A stretch of 64,000 nt of DNA, from NCBI GenBank assembly GCA_023663655.1, contig JAMPGZ010000012.1, forward strand, positions 1-64,000, read 5' to 3'. The translations under genes and the position numbers were made by a program. The first letter of the stretch is position 1. Each line of letters begins with the position of its first letter. This document shows positions 49,564 through 58,461 of the stretch, one piece after another. The notes beneath the pieces are model-generated. The model worked only from the letters and a program-made list of their open reading frames with translations, searched no databases and was not told where the DNA came from. This DNA is from Lachnospiraceae bacterium. GTDB lineage: Bacteria > Bacteroidota > Bacteroidia > Bacteroidales > Muribaculaceae.

Positions 49564-49712
49564 ACTGTCTAATAATTTAATTTTCTTATAATCACAATTA
49601 TCTGACATAAATAACAATCCGAAGTTTAAAAGCGGCTATGAACTTAACTTATTTTTCAATTTTTACATCTTGATTAATGAATACCAAAGCAACCCGGCAG
49701 CGGATCATACAA

Positions 49713-49740
49713 AACAAAAAAAGCCGCAATAGCGGCTTTT
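49713..49740. terminator. Bidirectional terminator
   Basis: A 9-bp stem (49719-49727 with 49732-49740) has loop AATA and A/T runs on both sides. On the minus strand it ends the DUF4293 gene. Confidence 0.85.
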
Positions 49741-49762
49741 CGACAAATCTCATGAACGATTG

Positions 49763-50179
49763 TCAACGTATGCGGTCGTAGCTTCTGAGGGTATTCTCGT
49801 CAGCCTTGATGCGGCGATAGCCCCACACACTCAATATCAATGCCAGAATCGGAAGCGCCACGCTCCAGTTCCACACGGTTCCGACAGCATTTTCCACATT
49901 AATATAATATAGGGCACATCCGGCTATAAGCACCAGTAATAAAAGATCGGCAATCAGCACCACCTTTTTCTGCAATTTCAAGTTGCCATACAAAAAGATC
50001 GCGATAAACATGAGAAGCCCCACAAGAAGGTCAAGAATGAACAGAGGAAGTGCATTTTTAAGCGTTCCTGACACTACTTCATCGGGAAAAACAATGTCAC
50101 ACACGGGAATAAATGCAAACAGGCACATTGCAAGCCCGGCAAAAAACAGCAGCACCGACTGCCAGCGTTGTATTACCAT
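49763..50179 (-). CDS. DUF4293 membrane protein
   Basis: A 138-residue protein with four membrane helices. It begins MVIQRWQSVLLFFA and ends with a short basic tail (RRIKADENTLRSYDRIR), the pattern of DUF4293, a Bacteroidota-only family of unknown function. It is divergent from the ABC-F gene. Confidence 0.85.
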   Translation of the reverse strand: MVIQRWQSVLLFFAGLAMCLFAFIPVCDIVFPDEVVSGTLKNALPLFILDLLVGLLMFIAIFLYGNLKLQKKVVLIADLLLLVLIAGCALYYINVENAVGTVWNWSVALPILALILSVWGYRRIKADENTLRSYDRIR

Positions 50180-50234
50180 AATCTATTAAATATTAATTAT
50201 AAGAACTGCAAAATTACAACACTTCGACAAATAA

Positions 50235-51911
<1,677 letters not shown>

Positions 51912-51924
51912 TCCCGGAATCAAA

Positions 51925-52218
51925 ATGGTAAAACATATAGTCACCTTCAAGCTCAACGGCACCCCTGAGCAACGTGCCGACATAGCCCGCGCGTTCAAAG
52001 ACGCCCTCATGGCTCTTCCCGAGCAAATCGACGTACTGCGCTCAATGGAAGTAGGCATCAACTCCAATCCCGCCGAAACATGGGATGTAGTCCTCACCGC
52101 AGTGGTCCCCACCATGGCTGATGTCGAGGTTTACGCAAAACATCCCGCCCACGTCGCTGCCGCAGCAATCCTCGGTTCCCACAAAGAAGCAAGAGCCTGC
52201 GTAGACTACGAATTCTAA
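51925..52218 (+). CDS. Dabb-family (stress-responsive A/B barrel) protein
   Basis: A 97-residue protein with the dimeric alpha-beta barrel pattern: MVKHIVTFKL at the start, a helix, then WDVVLTAVVPTMADVEVYAKHPAHVAA. Members have varied or unknown functions. The ATG is 14 bases after the ABC-F stop, so they are probably cotranscribed. A terminator follows. Confidence 0.85.
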   Translation: MVKHIVTFKLNGTPEQRADIARAFKDALMALPEQIDVLRSMEVGINSNPAETWDVVLTAVVPTMADVEVYAKHPAHVAAAAILGSHKEARACVDYEF

Positions 52219-52252
52219 TCCGCCGCCCCACACACCGTGACAGCATAAATTT

Positions 52253-52292
52253 AATGTCCGGGGAGTCTATCACGACTGCCCGGACATTTTAT
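52253..52292 (+). terminator. Terminator after the Dabb gene
   Basis: AATGTCCGGG (52253-52262) pairs with CCCGGACATT (52279-52288), extended by AGTC/GACT inside, and is followed by TTATATAT. Confidence 0.75.
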
Positions 52293-52385
52293 ATATTCCA
52301 ACAAAACAGAAAACCTTTTCATATCCTTTATATCTTCATAACAAAACTAAACATCATTTAGTTCACCACACCACCAAATCCCCAC

Positions 52386-52545
52386 TTGGGAGCGCCGGAG
52401 GCGTGAGGATCGTCCGAAGCCACAACGCTATGCATCCACGGAGCGCCGGAGGCGTGAGGGTTGTCCAGAGCCCCACATGAGCGCAGCGAGTGTGGGGGGG
52501 ATAGCGAAACGACTCCACCGATCGGAGCCTCGGAGAGGCGATATA
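52386..52545 (+). repeat. REP-like cluster A
   Basis: Three copies of a hairpin core (four-base arms around GGA) at 52393-52403, 52444-52454 and 52528-52538, with arms CGCC/GGCG twice and CCTC/GAGG once. Between them lies one copy of a second element, CCCCACA...TGTGGGG (52471-52497). The same elements recur near 55.4-55.8 and 56.6-57.0 kb. No gene lies here. Confidence 0.8.
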
Positions 52546-52589
52546 GGACACATCCCCCAACAGGAAAAATGTTAAAAATCACACAAATA

Positions 52590-52621
52590 TTTGGTTGCTT
52601 GAATAAAATACACTAAATTTA
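52590..52621 (+). promoter_or_regulatory. Promoter of the structured RNA
   Basis: TTTG (52590-52593), exactly 20 bases, then TAAATTTA (52614-52621), one base off the consensus. The first RNA hairpin begins six bases downstream. Confidence 0.65.
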
Positions 52622-52626
52622 CCACC

Positions 52627-52946
52627 GCATATCGTCCGCGGAGACCCGATGTGGGTTTAGTGGGCGGGATGCACGACTTTTTGAAAAGCGTTTATCGACG
52701 CACAATCTTGGCTATCTGAAACTTCGCAAATTTCAAAATCTCTGTCAAGAATGTGGCAACGGTAGATGACTTATGTGGATATGTATATGAATCCACACAC
52801 CGAGCAACGCGTGAGCGTTCTCCGGCGTGTGATTATACATATTTGCGTGAGGCCTCTGCAACACGTTGCTCGTTCTACGGAGATGGGCAATGCGAAGGCC
52901 TCAGATAGTGGGAGCGAGCAACAGATAAGGCTCTCACGCTTTTTTG
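52627..52946 (+). ncRNA. Candidate structured RNA (about 320 nt) with intrinsic terminator
   Basis: No recognised protein, but five non-overlapping stem domains fill the stretch. (1) 52627-52672: outer GCAT/ATGC and TCCGC/GCGGG with inner AGACCC/GGGTTT. (2) 52688-52701: GCGT/ACGC. (3) 52706-52750: TCTTG/CAAGA enclosing TGAAA/TTTCA. (4) 52778-52843: a 10-bp base stem (52778-52787 with 52834-52843), CACAC/GTGTG, then AACGC/GCGTT closed by a GTGA tetraloop. (5) 52845-52939: a 10-bp outer stem with one bulge enclosing a 12-bp stem (52865-52876 with 52911-52922), then six T. It does not resemble RNase P, tmRNA or SRP RNA. It may be an independent small RNA or a terminator-bearing leader of the fimbrial genes starting at 53014. 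Confidence 0.65.
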
Positions 52947-53013
52947 TTTTACCGCCGACCTGTGAGCCAACGGCAAAACATTGGATAGCCCTCTATCCGA
53001 TCTAATACCGAAA

Positions 53014-54297
53014 ATGAACCGATTAGCGTCGCAACTTCTCCTCCTCTCCATGGTGATATGTTCATGGACGGTTGCTGCTGCGCAATTACCTGCCATTCAA
53101 TCCGATTCTGTTCTTGAACGAAAAATCGCCATCGACTTCCCCATCAACTCTTGGGAGATTGACTCCGCATACTCCGACAATGCCGCCAACCTTCTCAATC
53201 TGCGCCGGCTCCTTTCCGAAACTCGCGCCAACCCGTTGATGTCGCTCGACTCCCTGAAAGTTTCAGGCTACGCATCGCCCGACGGCTCCCTGCCTAAAAA
53301 CAAAGAGCTGTCGCTTCGCCGCGCCATCTCGCTCAGGCAATATCTCCATGACAACTGTGCCGTTCCCGACTCACTGATGCAGTTCGGAGAGAACATCGTG
53401 TCATGGAATCTCTTCCGCAACATCATCTCAACCTCCCGCTATTCTTGGCGAGATGAAGCCATGCACATCATGACCATCGGCAGCGACAACAATGCCGTTG
53501 ACAATACCCGACGCATGAACCGCCTGAAAAAACTTGCCGGCGGCGAAGCATGGAGCATCATCAAACGCGACATACTCCCCAGGCTCCGCAGCGCCTTCGT
53601 CGTCACCACCATCATCACCATCCACCACCCCCAAGAAAACGAAATCCCCTCAACTCCCCCCTCTCAATTCTCAACTCTCAATTCTCAATTCTCAACTCAA
53701 AACTCCCCACTCTCGACTCCCGATTCACGACTCTCGACTAAAAATTCTCAATTCTCAACTCTCCATTCTCAATTCGCTTTAAAAACCAACGCCGCCTATC
53801 TCGCAGCCGGCGTCACCAACATCGGCGCCGAGATGGCAGTCAGCCGCCACTGGTCCATCGACCTGCCGCTCGTCTATAGCCCCTACACCCTGGCACGCGC
53901 CTATCGTATGCGCTTCCTGTACATCCAACCCGAAGCCCGCTATTGGCTCGACCACCCGCTCAAAGGTCACTTCTTCGGCGTTCACGCCCATGCGGGTGTG
54001 GCAAATGTGTCCTTCGACCACGACAACCGCTATCAGACACCCAACGGCTTCTATGGCGCAGGCATCAGCTACGGCTACTCGCTCCCCATCGCCAAGCGTT
54101 GGAGCCTTGAGTTCACTATCGGAGCCGGATATTTCTTCACGAAATACGACACCTATTACAACATAGGCACATCCATAGGTCAGCGATACAAGAAAGGCAC
54201 CCCGCTCAACTACTGGGGAATCGACAAACTCGGCATAAACTTCGTTTATCGATTCGGACACAAATCCGCAAAAACAGGAAAGGAGGTGGCGCTATGA
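53014..54297 (+). CDS. OmpA-like/DUF3575 outer-membrane protein of a fimbrial locus
   Basis: A 427-residue protein with a signal peptide (1-23, ending VAAA). The N-terminal part has an OmpA-type segment (VSGYASPDGSLPKNKELSLRR trimmed: key residues GYASPDG near 85-91). A Ser/Gln/Asn/Leu-rich linker (about 216-254) is built from an in-frame DNA repeat. The C-terminal DUF3575 barrel follows (about 255-420, LKTNAAYLAAGVTNIGAEM). DUF3575 proteins accompany Mfa/FimB-type fimbriae in Bacteroidota. I start at the ATG at 53014; a TTG frame runs 11 codons upstream. It overlaps the next gene by four bases. Confidence 0.8.
   Translation: MNRLASQLLLLSMVICSWTVAAAQLPAIQSDSVLERKIAIDFPINSWEIDSAYSDNAANLLNLRRLLSETRANPLMSLDSLKVSGYASPDGSLPKNKELSLRRAISLRQYLHDNCAVPDSLMQFGENIVSWNLFRNIISTSRYSWRDEAMHIMTIGSDNNAVDNTRRMNRLKKLAGGEAWSIIKRDILPRLRSAFVVTTIITIHHPQENEIPSTPPSQFSTLNSQFSTQNSPLSTPDSRLSTKNSQFSTLHSQFALKTNAAYLAAGVTNIGAEMAVSRHWSIDLPLVYSPYTLARAYRMRFLYIQPEARYWLDHPLKGHFFGVHAHAGVANVSFDHDNRYQTPNGFYGAGISYGYSLPIAKRWSLEFTIGAGYFFTKYDTYYNIGTSIGQRYKKGTPLNYWGIDKLGINFVYRFGHKSAKTGKEVAL
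53660..53774 (+). repeat. In-frame minisatellite inside the DUF3575 gene
   Basis: About 115 bases of variants of CTCAATTCTCAA/CTCT. They encode the Ser-rich linker of the 53014 gene with repeated QFSTL(N/H)SQF blocks. The complement of this repeat also occurs between genes at 60071-60130. Confidence 0.8.
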
Positions 54298-55352
54298 ACA
54301 TCTATAGCCTGAAATTCATGGTTCACAAAACCCGCCTGTGCTTCAAGTCATCATCCATCCTCTTCCGGTTGATCATCCTGCTGGCGCTATCATCATGCGA
54401 CACCGTGCTTCAATACCCCGAGGGCGATGGCATCGACCCCACGCTTATCAAGACCCGCGTTGAGCTGGCGGTTGACTTCACGCCCATCAACGACCCCCTG
54501 CTCGCTTCCTATGCCGACGCTCGCACCGGCGACTTCGACGTACGCTATCAGGTGGCAATCTATGCCGCCAGCGGAGCGCAAGCCGGAAAGATGGTAGAGC
54601 GGAAAGTGTGGACCAGCAACATCCTCGAAGCCGGACCAACCACCGTCACCGCCGATGTCGAGCTCCATGCCGAGCGATACGAGATATACTCATGGATCGA
54701 CTTCGTTCCGAGCGGCACCACCACCGATTACCATTACATCACCGCTGACCCTCGCAAGGTGTTCCTCGCCGATCCCAATGTGTGCGGTCTTGACACCCGC
54801 GACGCATTTTCCGGCACTACCCAAACCGATCTCACCCGATACCGCAATGTCAAATTTGCCGAGGTGACGATTCCTGTCGCCATGGAGAGGCCTTTCGGCA
54901 AATTCAAAATCGTCACCACCGACGTTAAGAAGTTCCTTGAGAGCTACAAGCCGCTCGGCACCTACACCGACATCGTGCCGGCACAAACCAAACTCCGATA
55001 CACCTGCTTTTTCCCGACTGCCTACAACCTCGACACCCGTTACGCGCATATCGACGAATACAAGGTTGGAATAAACCACATTGCCGAAGTGATAGAACAG
55101 GAAGACAATAAAGCCACGTTATCCTACAATTACATATTCATCTGCAACGACAACACCACCGTCACCGCCGATGTAGAAGTCTGGAACAAAGAAGGAGAAT
55201 ACCTTATCACAGCCCGCAATATCCGCATCCCCATCCAACGAAACCGGCTCACCATCATCCAAGGCGAGTTCCTCACCAAAGACTACGGAACCGGAGGCAC
55301 CGGAATTGACGACAGCTTCGACGACGAATTTGTAATCATAATCCCCGATTAA
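54294..55352 (+). CDS. FimB/Mfa2-like fimbrial lipoprotein
   Basis: A 352-residue lipoprotein with a lipobox ending LSSC (Cys35). Two beta-sandwich halves follow, the pattern of Mfa2/FimB-type fimbrial anchor subunits: RTRVELAVDF after the lipid site, RPFGKFKIVTTD at the domain junction (about 200) and RNRLTIIQGEFLT near the end. It probably anchors or caps a surface fimbria. The ATG overlaps the stop of the DUF3575 gene by four bases; an alternative ATG lies eight codons inside. Followed by REP cluster B. Confidence 0.75.
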   Translation: MNIYSLKFMVHKTRLCFKSSSILFRLIILLALSSCDTVLQYPEGDGIDPTLIKTRVELAVDFTPINDPLLASYADARTGDFDVRYQVAIYAASGAQAGKMVERKVWTSNILEAGPTTVTADVELHAERYEIYSWIDFVPSGTTTDYHYITADPRKVFLADPNVCGLDTRDAFSGTTQTDLTRYRNVKFAEVTIPVAMERPFGKFKIVTTDVKKFLESYKPLGTYTDIVPAQTKLRYTCFFPTAYNLDTRYAHIDEYKVGINHIAEVIEQEDNKATLSYNYIFICNDNTTVTADVEVWNKEGEYLITARNIRIPIQRNRLTIIQGEFLTKDYGTGGTGIDDSFDDEFVIIIPD

Positions 55353-55404
55353 CATGACCCCCACCCTTACATATAAAACAATAACACCCATGTGGGATTC
55401 AGAT

Positions 55405-55815
55405 TATATCACCTCTCCGAGGTTCAGGTCTATGGATTTGCCTCGCCTTCCCCACACTCGCATACGCTCATGTTCGTCCCCACACTCGCTGTGCTCATGT
55501 GGGGTTTCAGACGATATCACCGCGCTGCGGCTCCATCTGCGGCACACTGATACTGACAGAGCGCCGGAGGCGTGGAGGTTATCCGAAACCCCGCATGAGC
55601 GCAGCGAGTGTGGGGACGAACATGAGCACAGCGAGTGTGGGCACAGAAGCCGCGAGTGTGAGGACAGAAGCCACGAGTGCTGGGACATGAGCCGCAGCCC
55701 TATGCATCCACGGAGCCGCGGAGCGGTGACATCGTCCGAAACCCCACATGAGCGAAGCGAGTGTGGGGACGAACATGAGCACCCCACTCCGGAGCATCGG
55801 AGATGCGATGTAATT
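55405..55815. repeat. REP-like cluster B
   Basis: Five hairpin cores: 55412-55422 (inverted, CCTC/GAGG), 55520-55530 (inverted, CCGC/GCGG), 55562-55572 (CGCC/GGCG), 55716-55726 (CCGC/GCGG) and 55795-55805 (CATC/GATG). The second element occurs at 55478-55504, 55589-55615 and 55742-55768, with several decayed copies between. Positions 55520-55572 form a head-to-head pair. The long open frames here (55354-55851 and its complement) are readings of the repeats. Positions 55816-55970 hold nothing recognisable. Confidence 0.8.
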
Positions 55816-55970
55816 GACACCATTTTAACAACCCTATTATTAACCAACTAAAAAAACATGACTAAAACCCGAAAAACAAACTAACCCCCGGCGCATACTT
55901 GCGAGTCAGGAACCGCAACGCGCAATCACAGCCCCCCGGGACCATGTCCCACAAAGAACATTGAAATAAT

Positions 55971-56001
55971 TCATATAGTCCAAGGATTTTTGCTATATTT
56001 G
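55971..56001 (+). promoter_or_regulatory. Promoter of the Y1 transposase gene
   Basis: TTG (55971-55973), exactly 20 bases, then TATATTTG (55994-56001). The ATG is only nine bases after the -7 box, so the message would be almost leaderless. Confidence 0.75.
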
Positions 56002-56009
56002 CACTCACC

Positions 56010-56453
56010 ATGAGCAAAGTATCAGCATATTATCACATCGTATTCTGCACAAAAGAGCGGAGGATGGTATTGCCGTTGGAATACCTCGACGACATATACC
56101 GTTTTATCAACAACGAGCTTTCAACCGCAAAATGCCCCCTCCTGCGAATAGGCGGAATACAGAACCATGTGCACCTGCTGATAGATTTGCATCCGAGTGT
56201 GGCGCTCTCCACATTGATGCAAAACATCAAGAGCCATACAGGAGGATGGTTGCGGAAAGATGCTCGTTTCCCTCTTTTCGATGGGTGGGCGCGCGAATAC
56301 TACGCAGCCTCCATATCGGCAACCCACAAAGAGCCGGTAATAGAATATATCAAAAATCAGCGTCAACACCATCTCGGAACATCCTTCGATGACGAGCTCA
56401 CCAAGATGTATCAAAAGTCCAATCTAAGCTACGACGACCGCGACCTACGTTAG
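56010..56453 (+). CDS. Y1 (HUH) transposase, IS200-like or REP-associated
   Basis: A 147-residue single-strand transposase. It has the HUH metal motif HVH (His53, His55) in IQNHVHLLIDL and the nucleophile tyrosine Tyr113 in EYIKNQRQHH. The opening YYHIVFCTKERR is typical of the family. All catalytic parts are intact. No second (tnpB-like) gene is present. Clusters of REP-like hairpins lie on both sides (55.4-55.8 and 56.6-57.0 kb), as for REP-associated tyrosine transposases (RAYT), which act on REP hairpins rather than only on their own ends. IS200-type is the alternative. Confidence 0.9.
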   Translation: MSKVSAYYHIVFCTKERRMVLPLEYLDDIYRFINNELSTAKCPLLRIGGIQNHVHLLIDLHPSVALSTLMQNIKSHTGGWLRKDARFPLFDGWAREYYAASISATHKEPVIEYIKNQRQHHLGTSFDDELTKMYQKSNLSYDDRDLR

Positions 56454-56489
56454 CAGCCCATAGCCCTCGACCACCATCGTGGCACCATC

Positions 56490-56584
56490 GGTGCAACACA
56501 TGGACAACGGATAGCACCGAAATACCATCGATACCGACGGGAGACCAGGTGCAACACCGTGGCACCAGCGTGATACCATCGATA
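56490..56584 (+). repeat. Imperfect direct repeat just 3' of the transposase
   Basis: Two copies (56490-56533 and 56549-56584) share GGTGCAACAC at the left and ATACCATCGATA at the right with diverged middles. A short CACC/GGTG hairpin overlaps the first copy. It may mark the right end of the mobile unit. Confidence 0.5.
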
Positions 56585-56589
56585 CATCA

Positions 56590-56952
56590 CCTCTCCGAGG
56601 CTCAGGATAAATCACATCCCCTCTCCACCCCACACTCGCTATCGCTCATGTGGGGCTTCAGACGATATCACCGCGCTGCGGCTCCATCTGCGGCACACTG
56701 ATACTGACGGAGCGCCGGAGGCGTGGGGCTTCAGACGATATCACCGCGCTGCGGCTCCATCTGCAGCACACTGATACTGACAGAGCGCCGGAGGCGTGAG
56801 GGTTCAGACGATATCACCGCGCTGCGGCTCCATCTGCGGCACACTGATACTGACGGAGCGCCGGAGGCGTGAGGGTTGTCCAGAGCCCCACATGAGCGAT
56901 AGCGAGTGTGGGGTGGGGAAAAGGAGAGCACCCCACCGGAACCTCGGAGAGG
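56590..56952. repeat. REP-like cluster C
   Basis: Eight hairpin cores: inverted at 56590-56600, 56671-56681, 56744-56754 and 56817-56827; direct at 56713-56723, 56786-56796, 56859-56869 and 56942-56952. Direct and inverted cores alternate as in bacterial BIMEs. The second element (CCCCACA...TGTGGGG) closes the tandem block on both sides, inverted at 56628-56655 and direct at 56886-56913. Positions 56953-57126 hold nothing else recognisable. Confidence 0.85.
56657..56875 (+). repeat. Three tandem copies of a 73-bp unit
   Basis: Units begin at 56657, 56730 and 56803, each 73 bases, nearly identical. Each holds an inverted CCGC/GCGG core and a direct CGCC/GGCG core. A fourth, separate copy begins near 55506. 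Confidence 0.9.
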
Positions 56953-57126
56953 TGATATAGCCCGACCGGGACCGACCGATACACCACCGGCGGTGGGGAT
57001 GCATATACGACTATATGAAGATAAACCTTACCATGTGTGGGCGCTTGCGCCACACCCAGCTTGACACACGTGCGATTATACCGTTGCACAACGACAAAAA
57101 ACAATATTAACCAAATCATTATAAAC

Positions 57127-58461
57127 ATGAAATCAAAAATTTTCTTAAGTGTGTTTGCCACGATTGCATCCATTACGATGCTCTCATCCTGTGCAAACGA
57201 CGACCTTTCCCCTATCAACGATCGTGAGGGAGAAGTCGAGGTGACCATGACCACTTCTCTGCAAGGTGAGCTTACCACCTACGGAACATCCTCGGCTGAT
57301 GGCGGATTGAAAAACCTTGCCGGAAAAGGTCTTTCTGTTCGTTATATAATGGAAGTTTATCCCAAAGGTTCAGACACGCACGTAGTCCGTATGATCAATT
57401 ACAAGAAAATTGAAAGTGACCCTGAATCGGCGCGCTCAACCACTTTTGAAACCCGCCTCATGGCTGCTGAATACAATTTTGTATTTTATGCTGACATCGT
57501 ACGCAGCATCTCTCTTAGCGGAGGCATACCTGAGGGACTTTCAACACCTTGCTATGGCAACCGTTACTTCTTCTCTAACACCGATGAGACAAGCGATGTG
57601 CTTATACAACCCGATCATAATAAAGACGCTGTAAATGGCAGTTTGAAATCTATCAGGGCAACAAATAACGCCGACCCGTATTATAATCACACTTCAACTG
57701 AGCAGTATGATATTTACACATGCAAAGAGAATGTTGACTTACGCCAAGAAAGCTCTCGCAGCTTTACGCTTAAACGCCCGTTTGCGAAACTTCGCATAAT
57801 AACCACCGATTCTGATGAACTGGATGAAAATATGGTGCCTGATTGGAACCAAACAGTTGTAAATATCAACTCTTCTGACGCTACCAATAAAATTAATAAC
57901 GAGTATAACGCTGTTGAAGGGACATATTCTGAAACAGACAGAGGTTACTGGCTGGCTTTTAACCAAACGACCAATGCTAATGGCACTGAAATATATGACA
58001 ACGAAGCAACAGACGGAGAGAAAGCAGGCGAAAGAACCTTAGGTGTATTCTATTTACCTGTATCTAACGGTTCTTATAATCTTAACTTCGAAATTACAAC
58101 ACGAAAAGCTAACACTACGATTATAGATAATCTTCCTATCAACGTAGAAAATGTACCTCTCGTAGCAAATAAGCTGACTACAATTAAGGGTAAATTACTT
58201 ACCAAGAAGTTTGTCAGCGAAATCATAATCGATGATGAATTTGAGGATCCTGAAACATCAATAGAGTTAGATAAGGAAGCTGCAAATCAAGAATCATTAA
58301 TGTCTTCTTTAACAGGACAATCTGAAAGAATCACATATACCGGAAATGTCACAAAAGCAGATGGACTCACTTTAGATTTTACAAATTTAACTCGTTCGGA
58401 ACCTGTGTACGAAGCCGGCAACACATCTGTGCTTACTCTGAACATCAGTTCAATTGAATAA
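57127..58461 (+). CDS. Fimbrillin-like surface lipoprotein, probably truncated
   Basis: A 444-residue lipoprotein with a signal ending LSSC (Cys22), then two beta-sandwich-like halves joined by SFTLKRPFAKLRIITTD (about 220-236), like Mfa1/FimA-type or DUF6562-like fimbrial subunits. It closes with ANKLTTIKGKLLTK, the same motif type as the 54294 protein, before an extra C-terminal domain. That domain is cut by TAA at 58459-58461. I start at the ATG at 57127; the frame is open 30 codons further upstream but lacks a signal there. Base composition is more AT-rich than the genes before it. Confidence 0.7.
   Translation: MKSKIFLSVFATIASITMLSSCANDDLSPINDREGEVEVTMTTSLQGELTTYGTSSADGGLKNLAGKGLSVRYIMEVYPKGSDTHVVRMINYKKIESDPESARSTTFETRLMAAEYNFVFYADIVRSISLSGGIPEGLSTPCYGNRYFFSNTDETSDVLIQPDHNKDAVNGSLKSIRATNNADPYYNHTSTEQYDIYTCKENVDLRQESSRSFTLKRPFAKLRIITTDSDELDENMVPDWNQTVVNINSSDATNKINNEYNAVEGTYSETDRGYWLAFNQTTNANGTEIYDNEATDGEKAGERTLGVFYLPVSNGSYNLNFEITTRKANTTIIDNLPINVENVPLVANKLTTIKGKLLTKKFVSEIIIDDEFEDPETSIELDKEAANQESLMSSLTGQSERITYTGNVTKADGLTLDFTNLTRSEPVYEAGNTSVLTLNISSIE

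Noticed and set aside
52801-52872. Pairing of 52801-52809 with 52864-52872 as the main RNA fold
   Set aside because: It is a perfect 9-bp match, but it breaks two longer local stems, including one with a GNRA-type loop. It is kept only as a possible alternative state.
52766-53005. 79-codon frame before the DUF3575 gene
   Set aside because: It covers two strong RNA stem domains and an intrinsic terminator, has no recognisable protein feature, and overlaps the likely translation start region of the next gene.
55354-55851. Long open frames on both strands in REP cluster B
   Set aside because: They translate the GC-rich repeats; the peptides are repetitive and the same repeats are open in several frames.
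56590-56952. CRISPR array
   Set aside because: The 73-bp units are tandem with no unique spacers, and each unit contains two inverted hairpin cores; no cas genes are present.
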